From Fistulifera solaris (Eukaryota; Bacillariophyta; Bacillariophyceae; Naviculales; Stauroneidaceae): DNA of 64,000 nt. The notes beneath the pieces are model-generated. The model saw only the letters and a list, made by a program, of their open reading frames with translations, was not told the origin of the DNA and made no database searches. Each line of letters begins with the position of its first letter. The stretch's first letter is position 1. The stretch lies in contig AP026127.1 of the NCBI GenBank assembly GCA_030295235.1, positions 560,501 through 624,500 of the forward strand, given 5' to 3'. This document shows positions 1-10,912 of this stretch, in pieces. The position numbers and the translations under genes are program-made.

Positions 1-3000
1 AGGGCAGCAATCAATGTTGTTTTTCCTACGCCAGGCGATCCTTCCAAAAGTATCGGCTTCGTGAGCTGCATGGCTCGTAAAACTCTTTGGATGTTAAGAG
101 CTGGAGTCTGGGCTCTGAAAGAAAAAGGAGGATCTATTACCAAGTGTCCGCCTATGGGGATCTGAAATGGACCTGCTCCAAAATGACCATTAACGCATCG
201 AACAGGAGACGAAAGCGAATCCTCTAAGGTCGTATGTGACATGTAATCCTTAATTCGGCTTTCTGATAGCTGTTTGAGCTTCAAAATGTCGTCAACTGAA
301 ATTCCCCCCTGTACCAAGACCGAGTCCATCCAGATGCATCATTCTTGCGCCATGCAAAATAGCATCTTCAATGGGTATACAAGCTGATTTAGAGCAAGCT
401 GCTATGAACTCTGTCCATGTAATCATGTCCCTGAGTGAGAGCGTAAAGGCCCTGTACTGACTTTGAGAATCTTCGCACACGTTTTTATTAAACCATTCGA
501 TGTATTTCAAAATTGGTGGCATTATTCGAGAAACAGAGGAAGAGTCTAGTGATATTGATAGTGACTGGTCAAGGACAAGCTCAATGTCTCTCATCTCGGA
601 GATGGGCGGAACCCATATTTCTGTAAATCGGCTTCTTAATGCTGGACTGAGCTCTCGCTTACCAAAATCACCACCAGGATTCATCGTAGCGAAGAGACGA
701 AATCGCTTATGACTCTTGATTACTAAATCTTCCGGTGACAAAGAGCCTTTTTCTGCCAAAACCAGCGTTCGGGCAGGTTCGAGAACAGAATTAAGCCGCT
801 CAAGAACTGCGTCTTCAGCCAAGCTCATTTCATCCAGTAATATCATGTGACCTTCTTTCATAGCTTGAACCAACGAACCGTCAATCCATTCAAAGAGTGC
901 GTGATGACGCTGAATAAGGAGTTCTAAATGACCTAGTTCGAAAGGTACATCGACTTCAGGGAAAGGAATGGCTGTGCTATCTGCGGAATTTAATTTTCGT
1001 CGTTTGGCGCTCATGTCGTGATCATCAAGGTGCTTTTCTTTTGCGCTTTTTAAAATGCTTTTCGCGTACCGGACAATAGCCTCATCATCTTCCTCTGAAA
1101 AATGCACAGCATCATGTTGCTCCAACAGATTCCTTACATTCAAGGGGACTTCGATCGTCTGTGGTAACCAGGGCATCTTGCTTGTGAAAAGGAGATCGCG
1201 AAGACAAGTCAAGAGACTTTGCAGTACTGCTGAACGGCCGCGCACAGGCCTAAGACCCCCAATAAGGTCTGAGATTTCGGTAGTTGCGTGACAGTTTACC
1301 ACGTCTAGCTTGTAGTCTAGAACTGATGCGAGATATTGTACAACGGTGGTCTTCCCGCAGCCAGTGTCTTGTAGCAGCGACGCGAAGCAGAATTTAAGCA
1401 GGATAACACATGATGAAGCAGGTAAATTGTATGCACGTACCTCCAACGAGCAAAACGGGTTCTTCATTCTTGATGCAGCGTAAAACTAAAGTCAAAAGTC
1501 TTAGCAGGGAACGAGTGGGCGCTATTCGGGTACCCTCGACATCGTTCTTCGCTCTTAATTGGTCAAGAAGAACCCTAGCCTCGGATAAATCCCCATAGTA
1601 TGCCTCTTCAATGTTAACACAAACTCCTAGCTTCTCTTCGATTTCACTCTTCACGCATTCCTTCTCCTCCAGCGACCTCAAGCGCTCAGCAAGTAACATG
1701 TATCCTTGTTGTGCAAGTTCTGACTTAGAAGAACAACCTCGTCCAGCCCAGCGAAGCAGATCACGAGGAGTAATTAAGCTGTCCCTGCCAAGAAATACAC
1801 CGCTGCTTCCTCTTCGTTGACGCAAACCTTCCATCACGGCGACGAGTTGTTTTGCGTGAGATAGAGGAGCTGAACACCTAAGATGCAATATATTCACCAT
1901 TTCATGGCTGGGTATGTCCGGAACAAACATTTCCACAAAACGGTTGCGAAATGCTCTTGACAAAGGCTTTCTTCCGCCATATGCTCCGCTTGGATTCTGA
2001 GTAGCAAATAAACGGAAACGCGGATGCGCTTTCACGGTTTCGTTTATTTCCGAAAGATAAAGCTCCCTGTTATCGTCAAGAAGGCGATTCAGGGCTTCCA
2101 AAATGTCACTAGGCGCTAGATTCAATTCATCCAATATAACCCAATCACCTCTTCGTAAAGCCCGCACAAGAAGCCCATCTTGAAATGTTAAAGACCCATT
2201 TGCATCAGCTGTGAAACCACCCGTATACTCCTGGATATCAGTGTGCTCATGATTATTTATGCGCACGACTCGGTGACCGCATCTGGCAGCGATATATTCA
2301 ACAATTGTTGTCTTTCCCGCCGAGGTAGGCCCTTCTAGCAGGACGGGCCATGGGCCTGCGGCAATGGATGCTGTCAATCTACGCAAATTTTTCTCAGTAC
2401 TGGGAGTTAGAATGAATTTCGACCGCGGTTCAGTTATAGTCTCGCTGGACCAGTCAATCGGGTCAAGCGGGCCTTTCTCGATCCAGAACGGTTTGATCAG
2501 CAAGTACTCGGAACCTTCGTTACCACCTGGACGCCTCCCAGGATGTTGCATCTCTTTTGATCCAAGACCTTTTCCTAAATTTGACATTATGGCTTTCTTA
2601 ACAATCTTTGACGACTTTTCATCAAGCACGCCCTGAAAAGCAAGGGTAAAGCCTTCTACTAAGGCTCTTTGCAACGACAAATGTTGCTTAAGCACAAGAC
2701 TTTTCGCAGCAGATAGCGCACGCGTCAGACTTCTCAGTGTATAGCGTGGTCGCTGACCATTACCATCAGCGAGCGAAGTCTGCGAAAGTGCACGGCATTC
2801 CAAGTATGTATCTACACAAGCAATGACTGATTCTACGTGATGAGGCTCTCTATCGCTTGCCGGTAGAGCACCACTCAGGTATCGTCCCGCTACTTTTCTG
2901 AGTTCAAGTGGATCAATTAGCTCATCCACGTAAAGTTCAGTAAAGCGCGATCGCACATTTGCGTTCAAATCTCTTTTCCCAGTATCTGTAGCTGGATTCA

Positions 3001-5698
3001 TGGCCGCGAAAAGTCGAAATTCGGGGTGTCGTGAAAGCGCGACGGAATCACCACGTTCTGTCAGCGTAATACTACTGTTGGAATCGTCTAAGAGCCCACA
3101 CAGCCTCTGGAGAGTTTCCGACGAAGCTAAATTGATTTCATCAAGCAAAACCCATGAGCCGCATCGTATAGCATCCACTAAAGCACCTTCCGTAAACACA
3201 AAAGCAAAGCCAGAGTCGCACGCTAAACGCTGCTGCTCGAAACGATCAGCCATACTCTTAAATCGATTCCACGACTCAAAAGAACTTTTATCGCTTGTTC
3301 CTTCTTTTCGTTTTTCTTCCAACTTTTCCAAACCTTGTGCCGCTGCACGGCGAAAGCACTGCGATAACTTCTTCCACTGCTTTTTTCTCAAGCATGAAGT
3401 AGTAAAATCGAGAAAGCTAGCATTCTGTTTGCGTGAAAAAGTGACAGTGAAGAGGTCTACAAACTGTTGATGGACGAGCCGAGCCACGTGTTCGATCTCG
3501 AGAGGACGAAAGCCACCCAACAAATCAGTCGAATCAGTTTGAAGTGATAAGTTTTGAACGATCAACTCGCGTCCGCAAAGGCTCGCCAGATGTTGCAATA
3601 CTGTCGTTTTACCGCAACCAGTTTCTCCTACCAGTAGCGTAGGCTCATTCTGGCGGACGCAGACAGCAATCGATTCCATAAGACGTAACGAGTTTTGAGT
3701 TTGAGCAAAGGTAGCAGTCTGTTTGCGGTTTAAAGCCTGGAAGTTGGATATGTGTATTCTGCATCTGCCCAACTCTGTAGCGTTCGGATGCAAAATAATT
3801 TCGGGCCCTCTGAAATTTACATAGCTTGTGGCGAGTTCCGCAGATATTCCCCACATCGGTGCAGCGATACTCCGTACGAAGTTATCTCTTTCATGAGAGT
3901 CAGGACAGGCTGCTATAAAAACATCAAAAGTTTCCCCCAGACAAAGAGTGCGTTGGCCTTCAGTGATATACTGCGCATTGGCCTCAAATGTAATAGTCTG
4001 CTTGATACGCGCCAGCAGTTTAAAAAGATCCCTGACACTTGGTGTGCGTCCGGACCATTTCAACATCTTATGGTCAGGCCCCTCCCCATTCCGCCCACTT
4101 GGATCCATAGAGCAAAATACTTTCAGAGCCGTTTGAATGACAATATTTGGTAGCTCCGGATAAAGCCCAGTAGCGACCTCTTGGAGTTCATTCGAAGTAA
4201 GCGGGTTAACCTCCACCTTTGCCAATATGCTGGAAACATTACACGTCCTTTCCCTGCCTTATTTGTGAGCGTAGCGAAAAGCCGAAAGCGAGGATGACAC
4301 CGCTCCAGTTTCCCATTTCCTAAAGGCAGCAAGCCGTCCTTAAGTAACTGAACTAACGAAGCCTGAATTTCGAAAGGAACCGTATCCAAATCTTCAAACA
4401 ACACCCATCGACCCTCCCGTACAGCCCGTGTCAATGCCCCCGGACGCCATTCAAATTGCCCAGGAATATCAGTAGCAGTGTAGGTTCCAATCAGTGTTTT
4501 TGTATCCGTTTCTTCGTCGACGTGAAGTTCTAGCAAAACGTCGTCGTTACTCCCGCCAAAGAGTCGAGCTACCTCACGCACCAAACTGGACTTGCCAGAT
4601 CCTTGCTGACCCGTCAAAAGAATGGGATAGGGAGCACAAAGAGCCGCTCCGAGACGCGTCAAGTTTTGGGCTGTAGTTTTGGTATGTACAAGGGATGCTG
4701 GTCTCAGCGAAGATATCGAGTTTTGAAGAGCGTCATGTTTCACAAAAGGATGCCCCGACCAACCTCTATCAAATAAGGGTGCAGAGGAATATGCTCACGA
4801 ATCAGCTCTGCCGAAGGCATATAGAACGACTCATCGTCGGTATTGGTCCACAATATTGTAGTTCGACCCTCCACATAAAGGGATTGCACAACTTCCTCTT
4901 CCCGATCCAGATCCCACGGATGCGGCACCCAAGGAACGAGCTCTTCCTCCACGCCACGATCCGCATAAAACTCGGCTTTGACTTGACTAGAAAGCTGAAG
5001 AAGCCACGCCACTGCTCTTACGGTGTGCCATTTTGTAGCAGGGTGATTGTCTTTCTCGTCCGAATTCAACCATCCAAAAATCGGAGCCCAATTCCACAAC
5101 GAGGATAGTACTTTGTGATGCCTCATTTGACGACAATAAAAACGACATAGTCGATGCGTAGCTTCAGCAAGCGACCAGTTTGGGATTTCCGTTAACGGGC
5201 ATTGTGGAAAGGTCCGAAACACGTCCGTGACAAGAGGCTCCAGATGAGGAGCGACCGGTAGCCAAATCGAAAAGAGGGAGAAAAAGCGACTGGTATTCCT
5301 CATTGAACGAGGTGCAAATACGTGCGGCGACATCCATCGCGACCGGAGCCATCGCACGAAGCAAAATGCGGAGATAGTCCACTCGGCGCCATTTGTACAG
5401 GACCTGTTCGTCTTCAATTTCGTCGTCTTCCGTCGGAGGGGGGATCATTCCGGGACTTCAGCTCTTGTCGCGCCGGCAAATCATCCACCGGAGTTTCTAA
5501 CGTGTCGAGATGCGAGGCTTGCAAAAGCAGTCTAGCAATCTGTTCTAAATAATCCGAAAGATCTCCTGCATCGCAGTCCATAGGATCCGAACGAGCAACA
5601 AGGGCCACCGCGGAACGAATACGCTGCAGGTACAAAAGCGTCAGATTCGCTGTATCCGCATCGACCGCTTTCGCTTCATCTCCCGCTGCAACACTCAT
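1..5698 (-). CDS. MDN1: Midasin (Rea1/MDN1), 5' part, runs off the left edge
   Basis: Midasin is the giant dynein-like AAA+ ATPase that strips assembly factors from pre-60S ribosomes in nucleolus and nucleoplasm. Five AAA modules appear in order. Walker A motifs are GQQGSGKSS (AAA1, about 4611), GETGCGKTT (AAA2, about 3625), GPTSAGKTT (AAA3, about 2320), VGDTGCGKTT (AAA4, split by an intron) and EGSPGVGKTT (AAA5, 20-60). Walker B boxes include LLDEINLA, ILDELNLAP and LLDEMSLAED. About 1,870 codons lie here; AAA6, the linker and the MIDAS domain are off-window. The start is the ATG at 5698, giving MSVAAGDE. A 73-nt GT-AG intron at 1368-1440 splits AAA4 and restores its P-loop. Five frame changes fall at or near mononucleotide runs: C6 304-309, T3 4218-4220, near 4777, A5 5281-5285 and G6 5438-5443. 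In most of them one base more or less restores conserved sequence, for example YWQKVEV in AAA1. I read these as sequence errors. Family assignment is very secure. Confidence 0.95.
1368..1440 (-). other. Intron inside midasin AAA4 P-loop
   Basis: The donor GTACGT follows GTTGGAG and the acceptor CTACAAG precedes ACACTGGCTG. Splicing joins LVG to DTGCGKTT and rebuilds the Walker A motif. The length of 73 nt is typical of the other introns in the window. Confidence 0.9.
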
Positions 5699-5857
5699 GT
5701 TTTCGTTTCTGTAAGCAACCGTAGGTCTTTTCTTTAACAATGTAAATTTCTTCACAATAAAAAACAATGATGTTTTTTTCGTTCCAACATTTTTTCGATG
5801 AAGAATATTTTCGCTGGCTCTGCGGCGAGAAAGTCAACTGACATCCGCACAGACGGT

Positions 5858-6345
5858 TCCAGAAATTTTGGACCAGTTGAATTTCATTGATACAGAAAAT
5901 CTGGGGAAGTCCAGAAATTCTGGGATGGTCCAGAAATTCTGGACCAAGTGTATTTCACTTATACAGAAATTCTGGGATGGTCCAGAAATTCTGGAGCAGT
6001 TGTATTTCACTTATACAGAAATTCTTTTCCAGAAACTCTGGACCAGTTGTATTTCATTCATACAGAAAATCTGGAGCGTTCCGAAATCATTTGACAAGGT
6101 GTATTTCATTCATAAAGAAGATTTGGGGCGATCTTCGGAAATTCTGGACCAGGTGTATTTCATTCACAGAGAAAATCTAGGTTGGTCCAGAAAATCTGGA
6201 CCAGTTCTAATTCATTCATACAGAAAATCTGTATTGTTCCAGAAATTCTGGCAAGGTGTATTTCATTCATAGAGAAAATTCGGAGAGGTCCAGAAATTCT
6301 CGTCCAGGTGTATTTTCAATCATACAGAAATTCTGGGGTGGGTAT
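5858..6345. repeat. Palindrome array A upstream of midasin
   Basis: About nine units of roughly 52 nt. Each unit carries two short palindromes, TCCAGAAATTCTGGA and ATACAGAAATTCTG, separated by a spacer like CAGTTGTATTTCATTCATA. Open frames across it (FHSYRKS-like peptides) are by-products of the repeat. The array starts 160 nt upstream of the midasin ATG. Arrays B-E elsewhere in the window are diverged relatives. Confidence 0.9.
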
Positions 6346-6816
6346 CTTTTTATTACTCCGTACTCCGTATTTTTTAGAGTTCTACTGAAAACAGACTAAA
6401 TATACTATCGCGTTATGAGTTCGTTTACAGAACTCTCGACTTAAATTGATTTCAGTCCCGGAAAAACAATGGTTTACCAAGCTCTTTTTTTTAGCAAAGA
6501 GTCATTTCTTTAGACCGGTATGGTCTTTGATGCTTTAACAGTAGTCTAAGTTAATCTTGAACAAAAACGTCACCACAAATGTCGGACGCGTCTTACTGGG
6601 TTACTTATGAGACAAACAATTTGATTTTCATTTCCATCAACATAGCTTTCTATTTAAACTTTGTTCTAATTCAAAAGCCGTTCCTATGAGTATTTATTTA
6701 TTGGTGACCAGGAGCACAACGATGCGCACACGTCGAAAAATGCATTGGTTATGTTAGAGAACTGACGCAAAGTTGTTGATTGCTGACATTCAACAAAGAA
6801 TTCCTGTGTTTGATGT
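6346..6816. other. Intergenic, nothing recognised
   Basis: AT-rich sequence between palindrome array A and the 3' end of the thioredoxin-like gene. No coding frame, RNA gene or repeat could be supported. Confidence 0.6.
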
Positions 6817-7394
6817 CTATGTCTCTAAGAGAGCCTTCCATTTATCCATCGCCTTCTCCGGAGTGTCTACGTGTCGAACACAATCACTGACACCGTCCGT
6901 GGTAAGGACTCGACCCGACGCCTGATCGAGAAGAATTAGAGTCGGAACCCCAAATTGTCGATCCTCGACGCCGACTTCCTGTCGTTCCACCGCCGCACAT
7001 GTCTTGAAATGACGCTTCAAAGCGGAACGCTCCAAACCATTTTCGTAAGGAATCGATTGAAAGACGGAATGATTGCAGCTTTTCATCATTTCCTCGGCAC
7101 TCCGATCGCTGCTGACGTAGTAAATCGCCAGATTGGACGCGTCGTTGGCTTTCGCCGCCTGGACCACCGTTTCGACCTTGGGTACATCTTTTGACAATCC
7201 GGACACCAACCAGCGGAGAAGAGCAAACCCACAATCTTGACAGGTTTCTGTTTCTCAGAGAACTCCGTCAATGAAGGAAATCGATTGGCTAAACTTTGCG
7301 CGGACATGGTTTCGACGCTGAAAGCAGCCGTACGCTTCATGGCCAGGGCGATTGCAGCGGTGGCAGAGAAGAGCAGTGTATCCATTCTTTTCAT
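6817..7394 (-). CDS. Thioredoxin-like (nucleoredoxin/tryparedoxin type) protein, probably targeted
   Basis: A single thioredoxin-fold domain of about 190 residues. The active site is WCPDC, in the context LLFSAGWCPDC; the WCPxC form is typical of nucleoredoxin and tryparedoxin rather than classical WCGPC thioredoxin. Downstream, GVPTLILLD supplies the conserved cis-proline strand. The N-terminus (MKRMDTLLFSATAAIALA, then a TAAFS site) looks like a signal peptide followed by an AF motif, so ER or plastid targeting is likely. The reading frame changes once, at the four-T run 7189-7192 just after WCPDC; one more base gives CQKDVPKVETVV. Start: ATG at 7394, with an in-frame alternative at 7385. 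It is divergently arranged with the NhaC gene. The redox role follows from the motif; the partner is unknown. Confidence 0.8.
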
Positions 7395-7982
7395 TTGATA
7401 ATCAATAAAATATCAACGGAAATTCAAATTCAATAAAAGAAACGGAGAAAAGCAATGATCTCGTCGTGTTGCAACCTTTTGTTGCTACAATTGCTTAACC
7501 TTACGCAACGACTTCCGTTTACCCCATCGTACCGGTAACTATTACATCGAAACGTAAACCCGTTAGGACATAGGCAACCAGAACTCAAAAACAGATGTCC
7601 ACGTCCAAGTTCTTTGGAGGTTTCGGAACTACAGAAAGAAAGGCTTCCTTTCCTGTACTGTCTACTCTACCGTAAAAAATGTTTTAACTTGGCAATACTC
7701 AGCAAGAACCCAAAAGAACTTCCTTGTCAGTACCATTTCTTGATACAGGAGAGTACGTTATCCGACAAGTCACGGAAACTAGTACTATAAGCTCTTATAG
7801 TGGAAAAAGACTATCTTTCGAAATGACAAATGATACATCCCACGCACGATCTTTTTGCAGCAGTGTTTCCGTGGGGCGAAAAAAAGTTGACACAGAATTT
7901 CTTCTCCACCCAAAAGATCCGCAAACGAAGTTGGACACAATCATCTTTCCTTCCAAAGCCGGCTTCAGAAGTTAGGATCACC
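7395..7982. other. Divergent promoter region, no gene
   Basis: Spacer between the start codons of the minus-strand thioredoxin-like gene and the plus-strand NhaC gene. It must hold both promoters. I see no convincing core element, repeat or small coding frame. Confidence 0.5.
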
Positions 7983-10698
7983 ATGAAGGTACTTTCGGCG
8001 TGGCTATTCGCCGTGCTTTTCGCACCGTGTAGTGCGTACGACTACGCCGTTGTAGGGTGAGTTGACTTTCCGCTATGATTATTCGTTGTCCGGATCTTCG
8101 TTTTCTTTGACTCACCTTGTTCGTTCTTTGCTCACCCAACAGAGCGGGCGAAATCGAACTCATCGACAAAGAAACATCCATCCCTGGAATTAAAACTATC
8201 TTCAAAGACAAACCGGCCCTGGTTTCCGTCAGCGGCATCGAATGGGAAGCGAGCGAAACGCCCACAAGTACTTTGACATTGAATTGGGTGACGCTCGTCG
8301 ACGGCGAAATCGTCACGAGTGGCTCCGTCGACTTGGACAGCACGTCGCGAGAACTGCTCACCAGCATCGATGCGGGTGAAATCATCATCAGTGATCGAGG
8401 ACGTTCGACCGTCGAAGTGCGTCTGCAGGTCGACAATTCGTCGGCGAGCACGACCGCTGAGTTTCAAGTCTTTGGTGCGGGTGCCGCCATTGCTCCTCTC
8501 CTGATCATCTTGTTCTTGGCCATGACAACCAAAATGGTAAGTGAATTGTTGCTTGAAATATGTACTGAAGGATACCTCCTCTCACTGTCGTATAGGTGGA
8601 GTTTTCGCTTTTCACAGGCGTCTTTGTGGGTGCCTGCATGATCGCCGGAAACATCAACGACGGCTTCAAGTCGACTCTTGACACGTACATCCTCGGAGCC
8701 ATCAATGATGAAGGACACGTCTTTGTTGTGCTTTTCACGCTCTTCTTGAGTGGAATGGTTGGTATGATGCAAAGGTCGGGTGGTATGCTCGGCTTTACCA
8801 GAGATGTCAGTCGTTTTGCGACGACGCCGCGCCTGGGACAAGCCGCCTGCTTTGCGGTAGGCTGCTTTATTTTCTTTGACGATTATGCCAACTGCTTGCT
8901 GGCAGGAGAAACGATGCGTCCTCTTCTTGACCTGCTGAGCGTTTCGCGAGAGAAGCTCGCTTTTCTCGTCGACGCCACGGCCGCTCCTGTTGCGAGTATC
9001 TCGCCAGTATCCAGTTGGGTGGGATTTGAAGTCGACCTCATTCAACAAGAAATCGACAAAATCATTGAAATTGAAAGCATCCGACAAGGTGTTGACAATC
9101 CGGTAGGTTCACAGCTCTAGATTGTTTCGTCGATCATCCACTCACATTTTGACCTTTAATTCACAGGAAATCAGCATCAAGACTTCTGGTTTCGCAGTTT
9201 TCTTCCAAAGTATTAAATATCGTTACTATGTAAGTGCATGGAGACGTGGTGACCGTAGACATGATCGTTGAAACCTAACCCTTCGTCTTCACATTGCAGC
9301 CTATTCACATGATCCTCTTTATCGTTGTTATGATTTACTCGAACCGCGATTTCGGCACGATGTTGATCGCCGAACGCAAGACACGCGTCTACCAACGTAA
9401 GGATGGAGGCGATGGAAAAGGTAGAGCCAGCGAACTTGAGGAAAAGGCAGAGAACCAGCCCAAAGATGACACCCCGCTTCGTTCCTGGAATATGCTCTTG
9501 CCAGTTTTCCTTTTGATATTCTTCATCTTCTATTTGCTCGTCAAGAGTGGTGAAGTTGAAGGAGAAGACCAAAGCATCATGGATAAAATTGAGGTCTCAG
9601 ATAGCTATGTGGCCCTCTTATGGGGCACCATGGCAGCAGCCATGTGTACACTTCTCATCTATCTTGTCCAAACGGTCAAGGACGGAGACTTCGTTCTTCC
9701 TACTACAGGAATGTCGGAAATGATGTCCAACTTGTTCAACAGAGATCGCGACAATGACGGAGTTTCGAAGGCTCGCTCACTGATGAGTGTGAACGATTCG
9801 ATCGAAGCCTTTTTATTCGGCATGGGACGAATCTGTAAGTCATCGCATGTCACGACTTTTTTCTTGTAAAGAAATCTAATCCTTGGAATTTTAGTTCCTG
9901 CATTGATTGTGCTGACCTTAGCTTGGGCCTCCGGAGCAATCATGGTCGCTGTCGGTGCAGACCGTCTCTTTTCCGCAATCATCACGAATGGAATAGAAGC
10001 GAAATGGCTTCCTACTCTATCTTTCGTAATTTCTTTGTTCATGGCGTTAGCGACTGGTAAGGATGTTTTCAACAAAATTCAAATTATTGACTTACCGTTA
10101 CCATGGCTTGCGAACTCATCATTGCATCTCATTTACAGGTACATCATGGGGTACAATGAGCATTCTCTTCCCTCTCATCTTGATTCCAACATACGATGCT
10201 GCGAATGGAGACGATACCATTTTCTACGCTGTCACGGCTGGCGTCCTCAGCGGCAGCGTCGCTGGCGACCACGTTAGTCCCATTTCGGACACGACTGTGC
10301 TAAGTGCACTAGCATGCGACTGCGACCTTTTAGCTCACGTGAGCACTCAAGCTCCCTACGCTGCTTTTGTTAGCGTGATAGCTATATTACTTGGTACCAT
10401 TCCAATCGGCTTTGACGCATTCCCTAACATCGTCGGACTATTGTTGGGTTGGGGTGTTATCATCGCATTCATTTACTTGGTGTGCGTTCCGGTAATCAGT
10501 GAAACTGGAAAATATGACATTGTGACTGAGCTGTATCTCAAAATTCGCGGCGGAGACGACACGCCGCTCGCAATTCTCAAGGAAGACACAGCAAAAGCCT
10601 TTGCCGGCGAGTTAGTTATAAAAGAGAAGAATTTGGAGAGCTCAGGCAGCGAAGGCGAAGAGGACCAAATTCTCAAGGATTTGGGAGATGAATCCTAA
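7983..10698 (+). CDS. NhaC-family Na+/H+ antiporter, seven exons
   Basis: Polytopic secondary transporter of the NhaC family, exchanging Na+ (or another cation or organic ion) for H+. Exons are 7983-8056, 8143-8536, 8596-9102, 9167-9229, 9300-9834, 9895-10056 and 10139-10698, all with GT-AG introns of 59-86 nt. They sum to 2,295 nt, or 764 residues, with no frame break. Residues 1-19 are a signal peptide. A soluble luminal or extracellular beta-rich domain follows, then the membrane domain. Family motifs are FFDDYANCLLAGETMRP and GDHVSPISDTTVLSALA, the ion-site region typical of NhaC. The C-terminus is cytosol-like and acidic (GSEGEEDQILKD). The leader plus about 150 residues of N-terminal domain is longer than in bacterial NhaC. 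The membrane it serves (plasma membrane, vacuole or plastid envelope) cannot be told from sequence. Confidence 0.95.
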
Positions 10699-10912
10699 GA
10701 TTTTCGGTCACAAAATCGTTCGCTGCGCCTTTTCTGGGGCATTCCAGGTGGCGGTAGATGTGTGTTTATGTTGAATTCGTTTGTGAACATGATTACCTTT
10801 TTTACGTACTCTTATATGATTAAATTGTTGTTTCGATACGCTTCGACGTAGACGTCTGACATAAGCACTAAATATAATAAAGGTATATCTAACAAATGTA
10901 ATAGGCCAGAGC

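Noticed and set aside
4745-4800. A 33-nt intron (GTGAGC...TTGATAG) to explain the midasin frame change
   Set aside because: Far shorter than the 59-110-nt introns here; a one-base change in a nearby run explains it more simply.
5868-6388. Overlapping open frames of 68-134 codons
   Set aside because: They are translations of palindrome array A; repeated FHSYRKS-like peptides appear in all three frames.
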